A stretch of 32,987 bases of DNA from Nitrospira sp. GTDB lineage: Bacteria > Nitrospirota > Nitrospiria > Nitrospirales > Nitrospiraceae. This document shows, piece after piece, positions 16,042 to 22,104 of this stretch; within the stretch, counting starts at the first letter, position 1; every line of letters begins with the position of its first letter. Made by a program: the position numbers and the translations under genes. The notes below the pieces were generated by a model. It did not search any database. It saw nothing but the letters and a program-made list of their open reading frames with translations, and was not told the DNA's origin. Location: NCBI GenBank assembly GCA_016788885.1, contig JAEURX010000058.1:1-32987 (forward strand). The letters run 5' to 3'.

Positions 16042-17240
16042 GGAGTCTCCTTCCGTTGGGAATCGGACAGGGTGGGGCCTGTCGCTTGGCGTGCCAGTTG
16101 TGGAAGAAGCAATTCTGCGCCAAGGATCTTGGCGCAGGCGGAGAGGGGAATGGCGAGCAAGAGACCGTAGAACCCGCCCAATGCGCCGCCGACGAAGAGC
16201 ACGATCAGCACGGTGACGGCGTTCATATCCATGGATTGGCTTTGCACCCACGGCGTCAGCAGCCAGCTCTCGATGAATTGGACCAGGAGGTAGGCCAGAG
16301 AAGGCCAGACCAGGATGGTCATCGGGTCGAGCCCTACGCCATTTGCAGACAGGACGTCGAGATATTTCAACAGCACGGCCAGGGGCCAGCCGATCAAGGA
16401 TGCGTAGGGAATGATCGTCAGGATACCGGTGATCAATCCAAGCAGAAACCAATAGCGGATGCCGGCCATGGCCCAGCCGAGGGAATAGAGCACGACCGAG
16501 CCGAAGGCAATCGTGAGCCGACCGCGAAAGAACCCACTCACGGCATGGTCCATACGTGTGACGATATGGCGGACGCGGTCGCGATACTCGGCCGGAATAT
16601 AGCGTTTCATGTGCTCGAGACTCTCATCGAACCGCCAGGCGAAGAAAAAGAAGTAAATGGGAATCAGGATACAGGCGATCACGACGTCGGCGGTGGTGCC
16701 GATCACGGTTCCCAGCACGCCGAATGCCTGGCCTGTGCCGGAGAATACAGGCCGTAACATCGAAAGCGGATCGTCTCTCAAACTGATCGCGATGGCGGAG
16801 AGATGATCCGACACGTCTCCGAATTGCAAATGGTATCGTTGCGCGAGGCGTTGAAGATAGCCCGGTACGCGCTCTGCGAATGACTGCACCTGCTCTGCCA
16901 GTAATGGACCCAGCCAGGTCATGAGCCCCAGCAGCAGCAGCGCCGATCCACAGAGGATGAGAGCGATCGTCGTGGGTCTGGGGATACGCCACCGAGCTTC
17001 CGCTCGCCGAATCACGGGATTGAACAAATAGGCCATCAACAGCGCAATCAGGACCGGCGTGAAGACCCCGCGCAGGTAATAGCCGAACCAGAGAATCGCC
17101 AGAATCCCGCCGCCCCATAGCAAATCCCGGACAGGGGTGATCTGCCAGAGGTGTCGATCTGCCGGAGACGGCACGGCATGGCTGGCCGCCTGCTGCGGTA
17201 GGAGCCGTTTGGTGAGGAGATGAGACGTGTCCGGTGTCAT
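16038..17240 (-). CDS. AI-2E family (PerM/TqsA-type) membrane transporter
   Basis: 400 residues with a hydrophobic pattern of about eight membrane segments: an N-terminal pair (LLWGGGILAILWFGYYLRGVF start), a long periplasmic or cytoplasmic helix region, then the family block WAMAGIRYWFLLGLITGILT and the closing FVGGALGGFYGLLLAIPLSA, characteristic of PF01594. Members export autoinducer-2 or act in Na+/H+ exchange and osmotic adaptation; the substrate here is unknown. Its start overlaps the upstream YihY-family stop (ATGA at 17237-17240) and its stop overlaps poxB's start, showing translational coupling of all three. Confidence 0.9.
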   Translation of the reverse strand: MTPDTSHLLTKRLLPQQAASHAVPSPADRHLWQITPVRDLLWGGGILAILWFGYYLRGVFTPVLIALLMAYLFNPVIRRAEARWRIPRPTTIALILCGSALLLLGLMTWLGPLLAEQVQSFAERVPGYLQRLAQRYHLQFGDVSDHLSAIAISLRDDPLSMLRPVFSGTGQAFGVLGTVIGTTADVVIACILIPIYFFFFAWRFDESLEHMKRYIPAEYRDRVRHIVTRMDHAVSGFFRGRLTIAFGSVVLYSLGWAMAGIRYWFLLGLITGILTIIPYASLIGWPLAVLLKYLDVLSANGVGLDPMTILVWPSLAYLLVQFIESWLLTPWVQSQSMDMNAVTVLIVLFVGGALGGFYGLLLAIPLSACAKILGAELLLPQLARQATGPTLSDSQRKETP

Positions 17241-18211
17241 GACGAGGTCCGCTGCTCCTTGTGAGGCGTCTGCAAGCTGGATGGCGCAATCGGTGAGGCA
17301 AGCTGTTCGTCTCGACGAAGCGCGGCTGCAGCTTGCTCGATCTGCGCATTAATTTCTCCGCCCAGCAGGATTACGATACCCGTCAGGTAGAGCCACAGCA
17401 TCAGTACGATGACGCCGGCGATGGATCCATAGGCAGCATTGTAGGTGCCGAAATGTTCGACGTAGGCTTTGAAGCCCAATGAGAGCACGAGCCACAGCGC
17501 GACGGCGCAGACGGAGCCGGGTGTGACCCATCGCCAGTCGTGTGTAATGTTCGGACAGACGTAATAGATCACGGCGAGTGCGAACAACATCAGCAGGACG
17601 GCCACGGGCCACTGCAGCATGTTCCAGCTGAGGAGAAACAGCCAACCCAAGCCGACCAGATCGGCGATCCATTCACCGATGTGCGCGCCATAGAGAATCA
17701 ACGTGATCGATAGAATAATGAATCCTGCCAGGCCGACGGTCAGTAGTGAGGCGAGCACGCGCACCTTCCAGTAGGGTCGTGTCTCCGTCGCGCCATAGAC
17801 GACATTCAGTGCTTCCATGATGGCCGTCACGCCGCTCGACGATGCCCAGAGCGCGCCCAATAAACCGAGTGAGAGCATGTCGCCACTACTGCCTTGGACG
17901 ACGTTCTCCAGATAGCGCTCCAACAGTGACAGGGCATCGGCGGGGAGCACCGTCCGTAGATACTGCATCAACTCAGGAAGGGTTTCCTTCAAGGGAAAGA
18001 GGCCGATAAGTGCCGTGAGAAAAAGGAGTGCCGGAAAGAGGGCTAAGAGAAAATAGTACGCCAATTGTGCAGCACGGCCGAGGATCTCATCGCGCTGGCT
18101 CTCCTTCCATAGGCGTATTCCGAATGTTGTCCAGTCTAGGCCACCTCGCTTCCATGGATTCCAGCGGGGCGATGGACTCGTCAATGAGGCTGACACGCGA
18201 TGCGCTCCCAT
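17237..18211 (-). CDS. YihY/BrkB family inner-membrane protein
   Basis: 324 residues with six hydrophobic segments and the family landmarks LGRAAQLAYYFLLALFPALLF (about 43-63), LWASSSGVTAIMEALNVVYG (about 125-144) and a C-terminal YGSIAGVIVLMLWLYLTGIVILLGGEINA-type block; the tail is charged. These proteins were once called ribonuclease BN in error and their true role (possibly transport) is unresolved. The ATG at 18211 has no good ribosome-binding site, so the true start may be slightly different. First gene of the operon with the AI-2E family permease and pyruvate oxidase. No palindromic promoter site is seen upstream. Confidence 0.9.
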   Translation of the reverse strand: MGAHRVSASLTSPSPRWNPWKRGGLDWTTFGIRLWKESQRDEILGRAAQLAYYFLLALFPALLFLTALIGLFPLKETLPELMQYLRTVLPADALSLLERYLENVVQGSSGDMLSLGLLGALWASSSGVTAIMEALNVVYGATETRPYWKVRVLASLLTVGLAGFIILSITLILYGAHIGEWIADLVGLGWLFLLSWNMLQWPVAVLLMLFALAVIYYVCPNITHDWRWVTPGSVCAVALWLVLSLGFKAYVEHFGTYNAAYGSIAGVIVLMLWLYLTGIVILLGGEINAQIEQAAAALRRDEQLASPIAPSSLQTPHKEQRTSS

Positions 18212-18277
18212 TTCACACAGCGGAGGAGGTCCAGAATTATCAACGGCGGCCGGTCACGACAACGGTCGCTCACCCTT

Positions 18278-18961
18278 CTATTGCCGCGCCGATGGTGTCG
18301 TGTGTGCATCAGGTGACCGTGACGCTTCGGCTGAATGTTCGACTGATGCGACCGCTGGCAACGTCACGCCGAGCGATCGTGCAATGTCGGGCACTATTCG
18401 ACGTGTCAGTTCGACGATCATACCTCGTCCGAGCTGAAAGAGCATCTGCTTGGTCTCCTCCGTCTCCTGGCCGAATTCCTGAGAGAGTGTGTGCCAGAGG
18501 CTTCGGTCTTTCCGCTTACCCTGCTGCTGATGGACGGATGATGGCTCAGGATAATAATCATAGATGCCTGTGTGGTTCGTTCTCCTGCCTTTCTGTGAGG
18601 AGTCCGGCATGACAGGTGATGCATTGGCCCCCGCCGGGTAATAGGGATAGACGCCGTTGCGTTGACGTCGCGTTCCACGTTCGAGGACGCCGAGCGCGTA
18701 GCCTGCGCAGACCGCCCCTCCCACGATTAGCCACGGATGTTCCTGGATTCGACGAGCCGGATCGATGGTGTTCGTGGCGTGCTCTATGAATGTGTTGACG
18801 CGGGATGTGGTTCGATTGACGATCTGGGTCAGCTGCATCGTAGTCTCCTCCGCGTGATGACGAACACACTGCTCCAACTCATTCAGTTTGTGTGCGATAG
18901 CCATTCGCGTGTGTAGAATGTCTTTCAGATCTTGATCGACAGCACTTGCTCTTTGATCCAT
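18278..18961 (-). CDS. DUF883/ElaB-like membrane-anchored protein
   Basis: 227 residues. The ATG at 18961 is preceded by AAAGGAAG. The N-terminal 70 residues are helical and charged (coiled-coil-like), followed by one hydrophobic segment HPWLIVGGAVCAGYALGVLE (about 73-92), the typical anchor of DUF883 proteins that sit in the inner membrane and associate with ribosomes or stress states in E. coli (ElaB, YqjD). The C-terminal 130 residues are polar (Tyr/Pro-rich then a long amphipathic helix) and longer than in ordinary family members. Last gene of a three-gene unit; its start lies 37 bases inside the preceding holin-like gene. Confidence 0.75.
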   Translation of the reverse strand: MDQRASAVDQDLKDILHTRMAIAHKLNELEQCVRHHAEETTMQLTQIVNRTTSRVNTFIEHATNTIDPARRIQEHPWLIVGGAVCAGYALGVLERGTRRQRNGVYPYYPAGANASPVMPDSSQKGRRTNHTGIYDYYPEPSSVHQQQGKRKDRSLWHTLSQEFGQETEETKQMLFQLGRGMIVELTRRIVPDIARSLGVTLPAVASVEHSAEASRSPDAHTTPSARQ

Positions 18962-19332
18962 CGGACGTCTTCCTTTATCGAGTGAAGGGTGCGTCTCGGC
19001 CACACACGCAGCGTGGGGCCGAGGGAGACGGCGCTCGAGACGAGCAGGCCTGCCATGAGTGCACAGCAGAGCCCCACCAGCCCATAACTCGCCCACAGCG
19101 GGAGGCCCAGGGGACCATGCAGTACGTGCACCACCATCAGGAGCAGCAGCAGGCTAGTCATAAGCGCCATGGCCAGGCCGATGCTGGCTCGCATGATCAT
19201 GGTAATCACCTTCTGCCGTTCGAGCTGGATTTCGTCACGGGCCAGGCGGACTGTCTGGCCGATCAGTGCCCGCACATCGTCGAGGAGACCCTGCAGCAAT
19301 GCGGCGACCGATGTCGGGTGGGGATTCTCCAT
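18925..19332 (-). CDS. Putative holin-X family / YqjE-like membrane protein
   Basis: 135 residues. The ATG at 19332 follows AGGAAGGA. An N-terminal amphipathic helix (LLQGLLDDVRALIGQTVRLARDEIQLER) leads to two hydrophobic segments (about 50-70 and 80-102), the PF07332 or YqjE pattern. In E. coli, yqjD-yqjE-yqjK place a DUF883 protein beside YqjE, the same combination as here. The name holin is historical and no lysis role is implied. Middle gene of the ElaB-like / holin-X-like / DUF883 unit. Confidence 0.82.
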   Translation of the reverse strand: MENPHPTSVAALLQGLLDDVRALIGQTVRLARDEIQLERQKVITMIMRASIGLAMALMTSLLLLLMVVHVLHGPLGLPLWASYGLVGLCCALMAGLLVSSAVSLGPTLRVWPRRTLHSIKEDVRWIKEQVLSIKI

Positions 19333-19344
19333 GTGGTGTCCTTC

Positions 19345-19575
19345 CTAATTCGGTCTGGCGCGGGAGAGGAGATATCCGCAACCGAGCCCAAGCAGGAGGG
19401 CCTGCAGCGGATATCGCCGGATGAGCATCTCCACGTCCTCCACGACTCCGCCGAGTCCCTGCTGTCGAATATCGTGTGTGGTATGGGCGTCAGCGTCGAC
19501 CGGCTTGCTTGCGACGCCTTCGATCGAGTCGCCCGATTGCTTCGCGGCTTGCCCCATGTCGGAGTCTGCGTTCAT
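19345..19575 (-). CDS. Small ElaB/YqjD-like tail-anchored protein
   Basis: 76 residues. The ATG at 19575 follows AAGGAG. A polar acidic N-terminal half leads to a C-terminal hydrophobic anchor (IRRYPLQALLLGLGCGYLLS, about 52-71) ending in a few basic residues, the design of ElaB/YqjD tail-anchored proteins. First gene of the unit, 12 bases from the next. Promoter site 7 is upstream, so the whole unit probably belongs to the palindrome regulon. Confidence 0.8.
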   Translation of the reverse strand: MNADSDMGQAAKQSGDSIEGVASKPVDADAHTTHDIRQQGLGGVVEDVEMLIRRYPLQALLLGLGCGYLLSRARPN

Positions 19576-19633
19576 CCTGCTCTCCTTCTCACACTTCGTG
19601 AAAATGGTTATAGTCCGCCCGTGCTAGCTTCAG

Positions 19634-19679
19634 AGCCTACCGGCGGCTACACCATTGCTGTACTGGGCAAAGCCCTAGT
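19634..19679 (-). promoter_or_regulatory. Palindromic activator-type promoter, site 7
   Basis: Operator ACTGGGCAAAGCCCTAGT at 19662-19679 (11 of 12 arm positions), then 22 bp, then TAGGCT (19634-19639) on the minus strand, driving the ElaB-like / holin-X-like / DUF883 unit. A GCTAGC half-site sequence also overlaps the expected transcription start (19623-19628). Confidence 0.6.
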
Positions 19680-20086
19680 CGTGAGTAGTCTCCGGTTTTC
19701 CGTTGCACGGTCAGTGATCGCGTGTGGACCTCTATGCCTTTCGGCACCAGCGGATAGCGCGTTGTGAGACGAAGATCCGGTCTCGTGCGTTTGCTCGGAC
19801 AGCGAAGGGTGACCAGCTCGCGAGCGTGAGGGAATCGCGTCTGGGAAGGAGCCGCTGCTGCGACTATTTGAAAGCGGCAGTCGCCTCCGCTGAGGAAGGC
19901 AGGTATTATATTCACGATAGGCATAGGTGTGGCCGACTGTGTACGCGCACAGTCGGGTAGTACCGCGACCTGTGTGATATGTCCGAGACCGCCGACGGCA
20001 CACCGTACCGGATCGTGCGGCATACGATGCGACTCCTCTTCACTCTGAGCAGGGTGGTGAAAGGAAGAACCATTGCGGAGCCACTC
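19680..20086. other. Intergenic stretch with a perfect hairpin
   Basis: About 400 bases without a supported gene. It holds CCGACTGTG (19933-19941) and CACAGTCGG (19948-19956), a perfect 9-bp stem with a 6-nt loop, downstream of the hemerythrin gene; no U-run follows on either strand. Nothing else recognised. Confidence 0.5.
19933..19956 (-). terminator. Perfect 9-bp hairpin downstream of the hemerythrin gene
   Basis: Stem CCGACTGTG/CACAGTCGG with loop TACGCG. It lies 131 bases after the hemerythrin stop. It may end or protect the 3' end of that transcript; no U-run is present. Confidence 0.4.
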
Positions 20087-20497
20087 TTACCCGGGTGGTG
20101 GTTGAAGGTGTGGGAAGAGGTCTCGCTCCTCTGTCAGAAAGTGCACGTGGACCGTCTGCATCATGTCTTCGAAGAATTCGTCCAGCGCCTGGTCGTCGTC
20201 AGTTTCTGATCCGCGAAGTTCCTCCATCATAGCTCTCACCTCGTCATGCTCCCGCAAGACGTGTGCGACCAGCTCATGCTTCCGGTCGGCGTGCGGTGGG
20301 ACACGAGCAGTCAAGAGGGCCTCTTCTTTGCGAAAGTGCTCTTCCAGCAACTCGAGGATCTGATCCACCGTGGCTCGACGAGAATCCTGGCTGATTGCGA
20401 GATACAGTTGAAACAGCGCGAGAATCTTCCGATGGTCATCGCGCAACGTGCGGATGCCGGTCTCGTTGGTACCTGGTTTCAACTGTGTGTTTGCCAT
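20087..20497 (-). CDS. Hemerythrin HHE domain protein
   Basis: 136 residues. The ATG at 20497 follows AGGGAGG. The four-helix HHE pattern is complete: DDHRKI (about 20), EEHFRKEE (about 53), HELVAHVLREHDEV (about 73-86) and HVHFLTEERDLFPHL (about 117-131) provide the His, Glu and Asp ligands of a di-iron site. Such proteins bind O2, NO or iron and act in oxidative or nitrosative stress. Cytoplasmic, single gene, with promoter site 8 upstream. Confidence 0.9.
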   Translation of the reverse strand: MANTQLKPGTNETGIRTLRDDHRKILALFQLYLAISQDSRRATVDQILELLEEHFRKEEALLTARVPPHADRKHELVAHVLREHDEVRAMMEELRGSETDDDQALDEFFEDMMQTVHVHFLTEERDLFPHLQPPPG

Positions 20498-20545
20498 AGG
20501 TCAGCCTCCCTGCCGACTCGGTTCAATGCCGGACGTCTGTGTACG

Positions 20546-20591
20546 AACCTAGCAGGGAGCTGGCGTGACGCAAACTGGGAAGGTCCCTGAT
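20546..20591 (-). promoter_or_regulatory. Palindromic activator-type promoter, site 8
   Basis: Operator ACTGGGAAGGTCCCTGAT at 20574-20591 (9 of 12 arm positions), then 22 bp, then TAGGTT (20546-20551) on the minus strand, leading to the hemerythrin gene. Confidence 0.5.
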
Positions 20592-20607
20592 CTATGATTC
20601 CGTAAAG

Positions 20608-20639
20608 CCGGGGTACCCGGGGATGAGGTAATACCCCGG
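20608..20639. repeat. 8-bp inverted repeat around a 16-bp spacer
   Basis: CCGGGGTA (20608-20615) and TACCCCGG (20632-20639) are exact reverse complements. The element stands just upstream of promoter site 8 (on the minus strand) and could be a second operator or a hairpin ending transcription from the BON remnant. Confidence 0.4.
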
Positions 20640-20911
20640 AGGCCTGATCGTCGGAGGTCAGCGGATGTGCTGTATCACACGTGGTGCCGAATCAGGACAA
20701 GTCACCTGGTAGGTCACAACGGCATCTGTCCGGCGGTGCCGGCAATCACCGTATCCCACAGGGGCCTGTCTGTTGACTGCTGAGCATGTCCCGCGGGTTG
20801 CCGTACCGGCACGCTCGCGTATTCAGCGCCGCGACGGGTATCGAGAACGGGCCTTCGAGGCTGTCCCAGATTTGCGGAAACGGAATGTGGAAGGTATCGG
20901 GATGCACCGCT

Positions 20912-21110
20912 TCAGCCATGGCGGTGAAGAACGGGGCCGCACTGCTGATAGGTGGTGGCGATGGTTTGGTTGCGCTCTTGGGACTGGGCGGCGGTGGTGA
21001 TGGAGGTATCATCAAGAGTCTGCCCGGCGGTCTTGCCAGTCGTGGATTGGCAGCCGACGAAGCGCCAGAAGAGTTGCGTCAGTTGCAAGGCAGATCATCG
21101 GTCTCATCAT
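20912..21110 (-). pseudogene. Frameshifted BON-type lipoprotein remnant
   Basis: The ATG at 21110 has a GAGGAGA box, but its frame (MMRPMICLA...) ends after 32 residues. In the neighbouring frame (20912-21091) the minus strand reads ALQLTQLFWRFVGCQSTTGK then TAGQTLDDTSITTAAQSQ, which matches the lipobox and first residues of BON-domain osmotic-stress lipoproteins (GCQSxTGxTAGxxIDDxxITTxV). A frameshift in the signal peptide separates start and body, and the BON domain itself is missing or unrecognisable. It lies 49 bases downstream of the YtxH-like gene. Confidence 0.6.
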
Positions 21111-21159
21111 GCCTGTCTCCTCGTCTGAGGTAGAAGATGTTGACGCGTCGGCAAAAACC

Positions 21160-21486
21160 TTACCCCCGTCTGGAGGTGGTCTCTTCCACGGACTGTTTGG
21201 CGGTTTCGACTGTGTCGTCGACAACGTCACGTGCTGTGCGGCCGGCCTGACGCAATGTCTGTTTCCCGCTCGCCACATACTCCTGACCACGTTCCACTGC
21301 ATGGTCCCACGCAGCTCGGCCTTGTTCGGCTGCCTCATCCAGTTCATCTTTGGCTTTTGATGCGTAGTCGCGAAGCGTCGAACGCAATTCTGGCCCGGAT
21401 TGAGGTGCAAGCAGCAGTGCGACCCCGGCGCCGATGAGCGCTCCTGCCATGAATGCCGACCAGTTGGATGAATCATCATGGTGCAT
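21160..21486 (-). CDS. YtxH domain-containing stress protein
   Basis: 108 residues. The ATG at 21486 follows AAAGGAGGG; an upstream extension to 21555 lacks support. One N-terminal hydrophobic segment (FMAGALIGAGVALLLAPQSG, about 12-31) is the YtxH signature, followed by a long charged helix with repeats like those of LEA or apolipoprotein-type proteins (AKDELDEAAEQGRAAWDHAV). Members are general-stress proteins in Bacillus; here the gene has promoter site 9, the only perfect copy of the palindrome. Confidence 0.82.
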   Translation of the reverse strand: MHHDDSSNWSAFMAGALIGAGVALLLAPQSGPELRSTLRDYASKAKDELDEAAEQGRAAWDHAVERGQEYVASGKQTLRQAGRTARDVVDDTVETAKQSVEETTSRRG

Positions 21487-21569
21487 GAGATGCCCTCCTT
21501 TGACTATCTCGGTGGCTGAGATCAATTGCGGCGTGAGCGAGTTCCTGACTCCCAACGACGCGTGGGTCC

Positions 21570-21614
21570 AGGATAACAGGGGAACGCGAATCTTCCACTA
21601 GGCATGACCCTAGT
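21570..21614 (-). promoter_or_regulatory. Palindromic activator-type promoter, site 9 (perfect palindrome)
   Basis: Operator ACTAGGCATGACCCTAGT at 21597-21614 has exact inverted arms ACTAGG/CCTAGT. After 21 bp on the minus strand comes TATCCT (21570-21575), then about 80 nt of leader before the YtxH ATG. Confidence 0.65.
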
Positions 21615-21651
21615 CTGTGACTAAAACGGGAAACGCGTGCTGCGTGAAGCC

Positions 21652-21670
21652 CTATGTAGGCATGACATAG
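21652..21670. repeat. Second palindrome near site 9
   Basis: CTATGT (21652-21657) and ACATAG (21665-21670) are exact inverted arms around AGGCATG. The ten bases TAGGCATGAC occur both here (21657-21666) and in site 9 (21599-21608), 58 bp apart. It may be an auxiliary operator. Confidence 0.45.
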
Positions 21671-21789
21671 TGATGGTGGGTTAGAGAGCGAAGCGCTAAG
21701 AACAAGTGCGAGGTAAAGGGAGACAACATGGTGGGTGACGAATTGCGGAGGTGGATAGAACGACGATGCAGTGTAGCCCATGGCTCCAT

Positions 21790-21820
21790 CGACATTGATC
21801 AGACCGCATGATCGATGTCG
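21790..21820. terminator. 12-bp hairpin downstream of tRNA-Arg
   Basis: CGACATTGATCA (21790-21801) and TGATCGATGTCG (21809-21820) pair at 11 of 12 positions, with a wobble-capable mismatch and a 7-nt loop. On the minus strand it is about 90 bases after the tRNA 3' end. No U-run. Confidence 0.4.
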
Positions 21821-21912
21821 GCACTATGGCAACGCGAGGGGCGGACTATGATAGTCCGAGAAACCGGATTGGTAAACGGGCGACTGTGGAGAAAAGAGCG
21901 AGGATGATACGG

Positions 21913-21988
21913 TGGTGCGCCCGACAGGACTTGAACCTGTAACCTTCTGATCCGTAGTCAGATGCTCTATCCATTGAGCTACGGGCGC
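21913..21988 (-). tRNA. tRNA-Arg (anticodon ACG)
   Basis: The minus strand folds as a full cloverleaf of 76 nt including an encoded CCA: acceptor GCGCCCG/CGGGCGC, D arm with GCTC/GAGC, anticodon stem TCTGA/TCAGA around loop CTACGGA (anticodon ACG, normally edited to ICG to read CGN codons), and T arm ACAGG/CCTGT with loop TTCAAGT. No intron or disrupted pairing. It stands alone between the YtxH region and the BACON/FN3 gene. Confidence 0.95.
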
Positions 21989-22001
21989 CCATGACACTTA
22001 C

Positions 22002-22038
22002 GAGCCCGCTCGAAGGGGTGTGCCTTCTGAGCGGGCTC
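22002..22038 (-). terminator. Strong 10+5-bp hairpin after the BACON/FN3 gene
   Basis: GAGCCCGCTC (22002-22011) pairs perfectly with GAGCGGGCTC (22029-22038); inside, GAAGG pairs with CCTTC with a single bulged T. It lies 66 bases after the stop of the gene at 22105 and 13 bases before the tRNA. No U-run follows. Confidence 0.6.
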
Positions 22039-22104
22039 ACAAGTACAGCGCCGTTATACAGGCTTGAAGGAAGAGCGGTCAAGTCTGTCGAGCAGAGTTA
22101 TTTG

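Noticed and set aside
20746-21015. Proline-rich minus-strand frame (MMIPPSPPPPSP)
   Set aside because: It begins inside the BON-type remnant in another frame and has no ribosome-binding site. A conserved-looking stretch near its middle could be a decayed gene but could not be identified.
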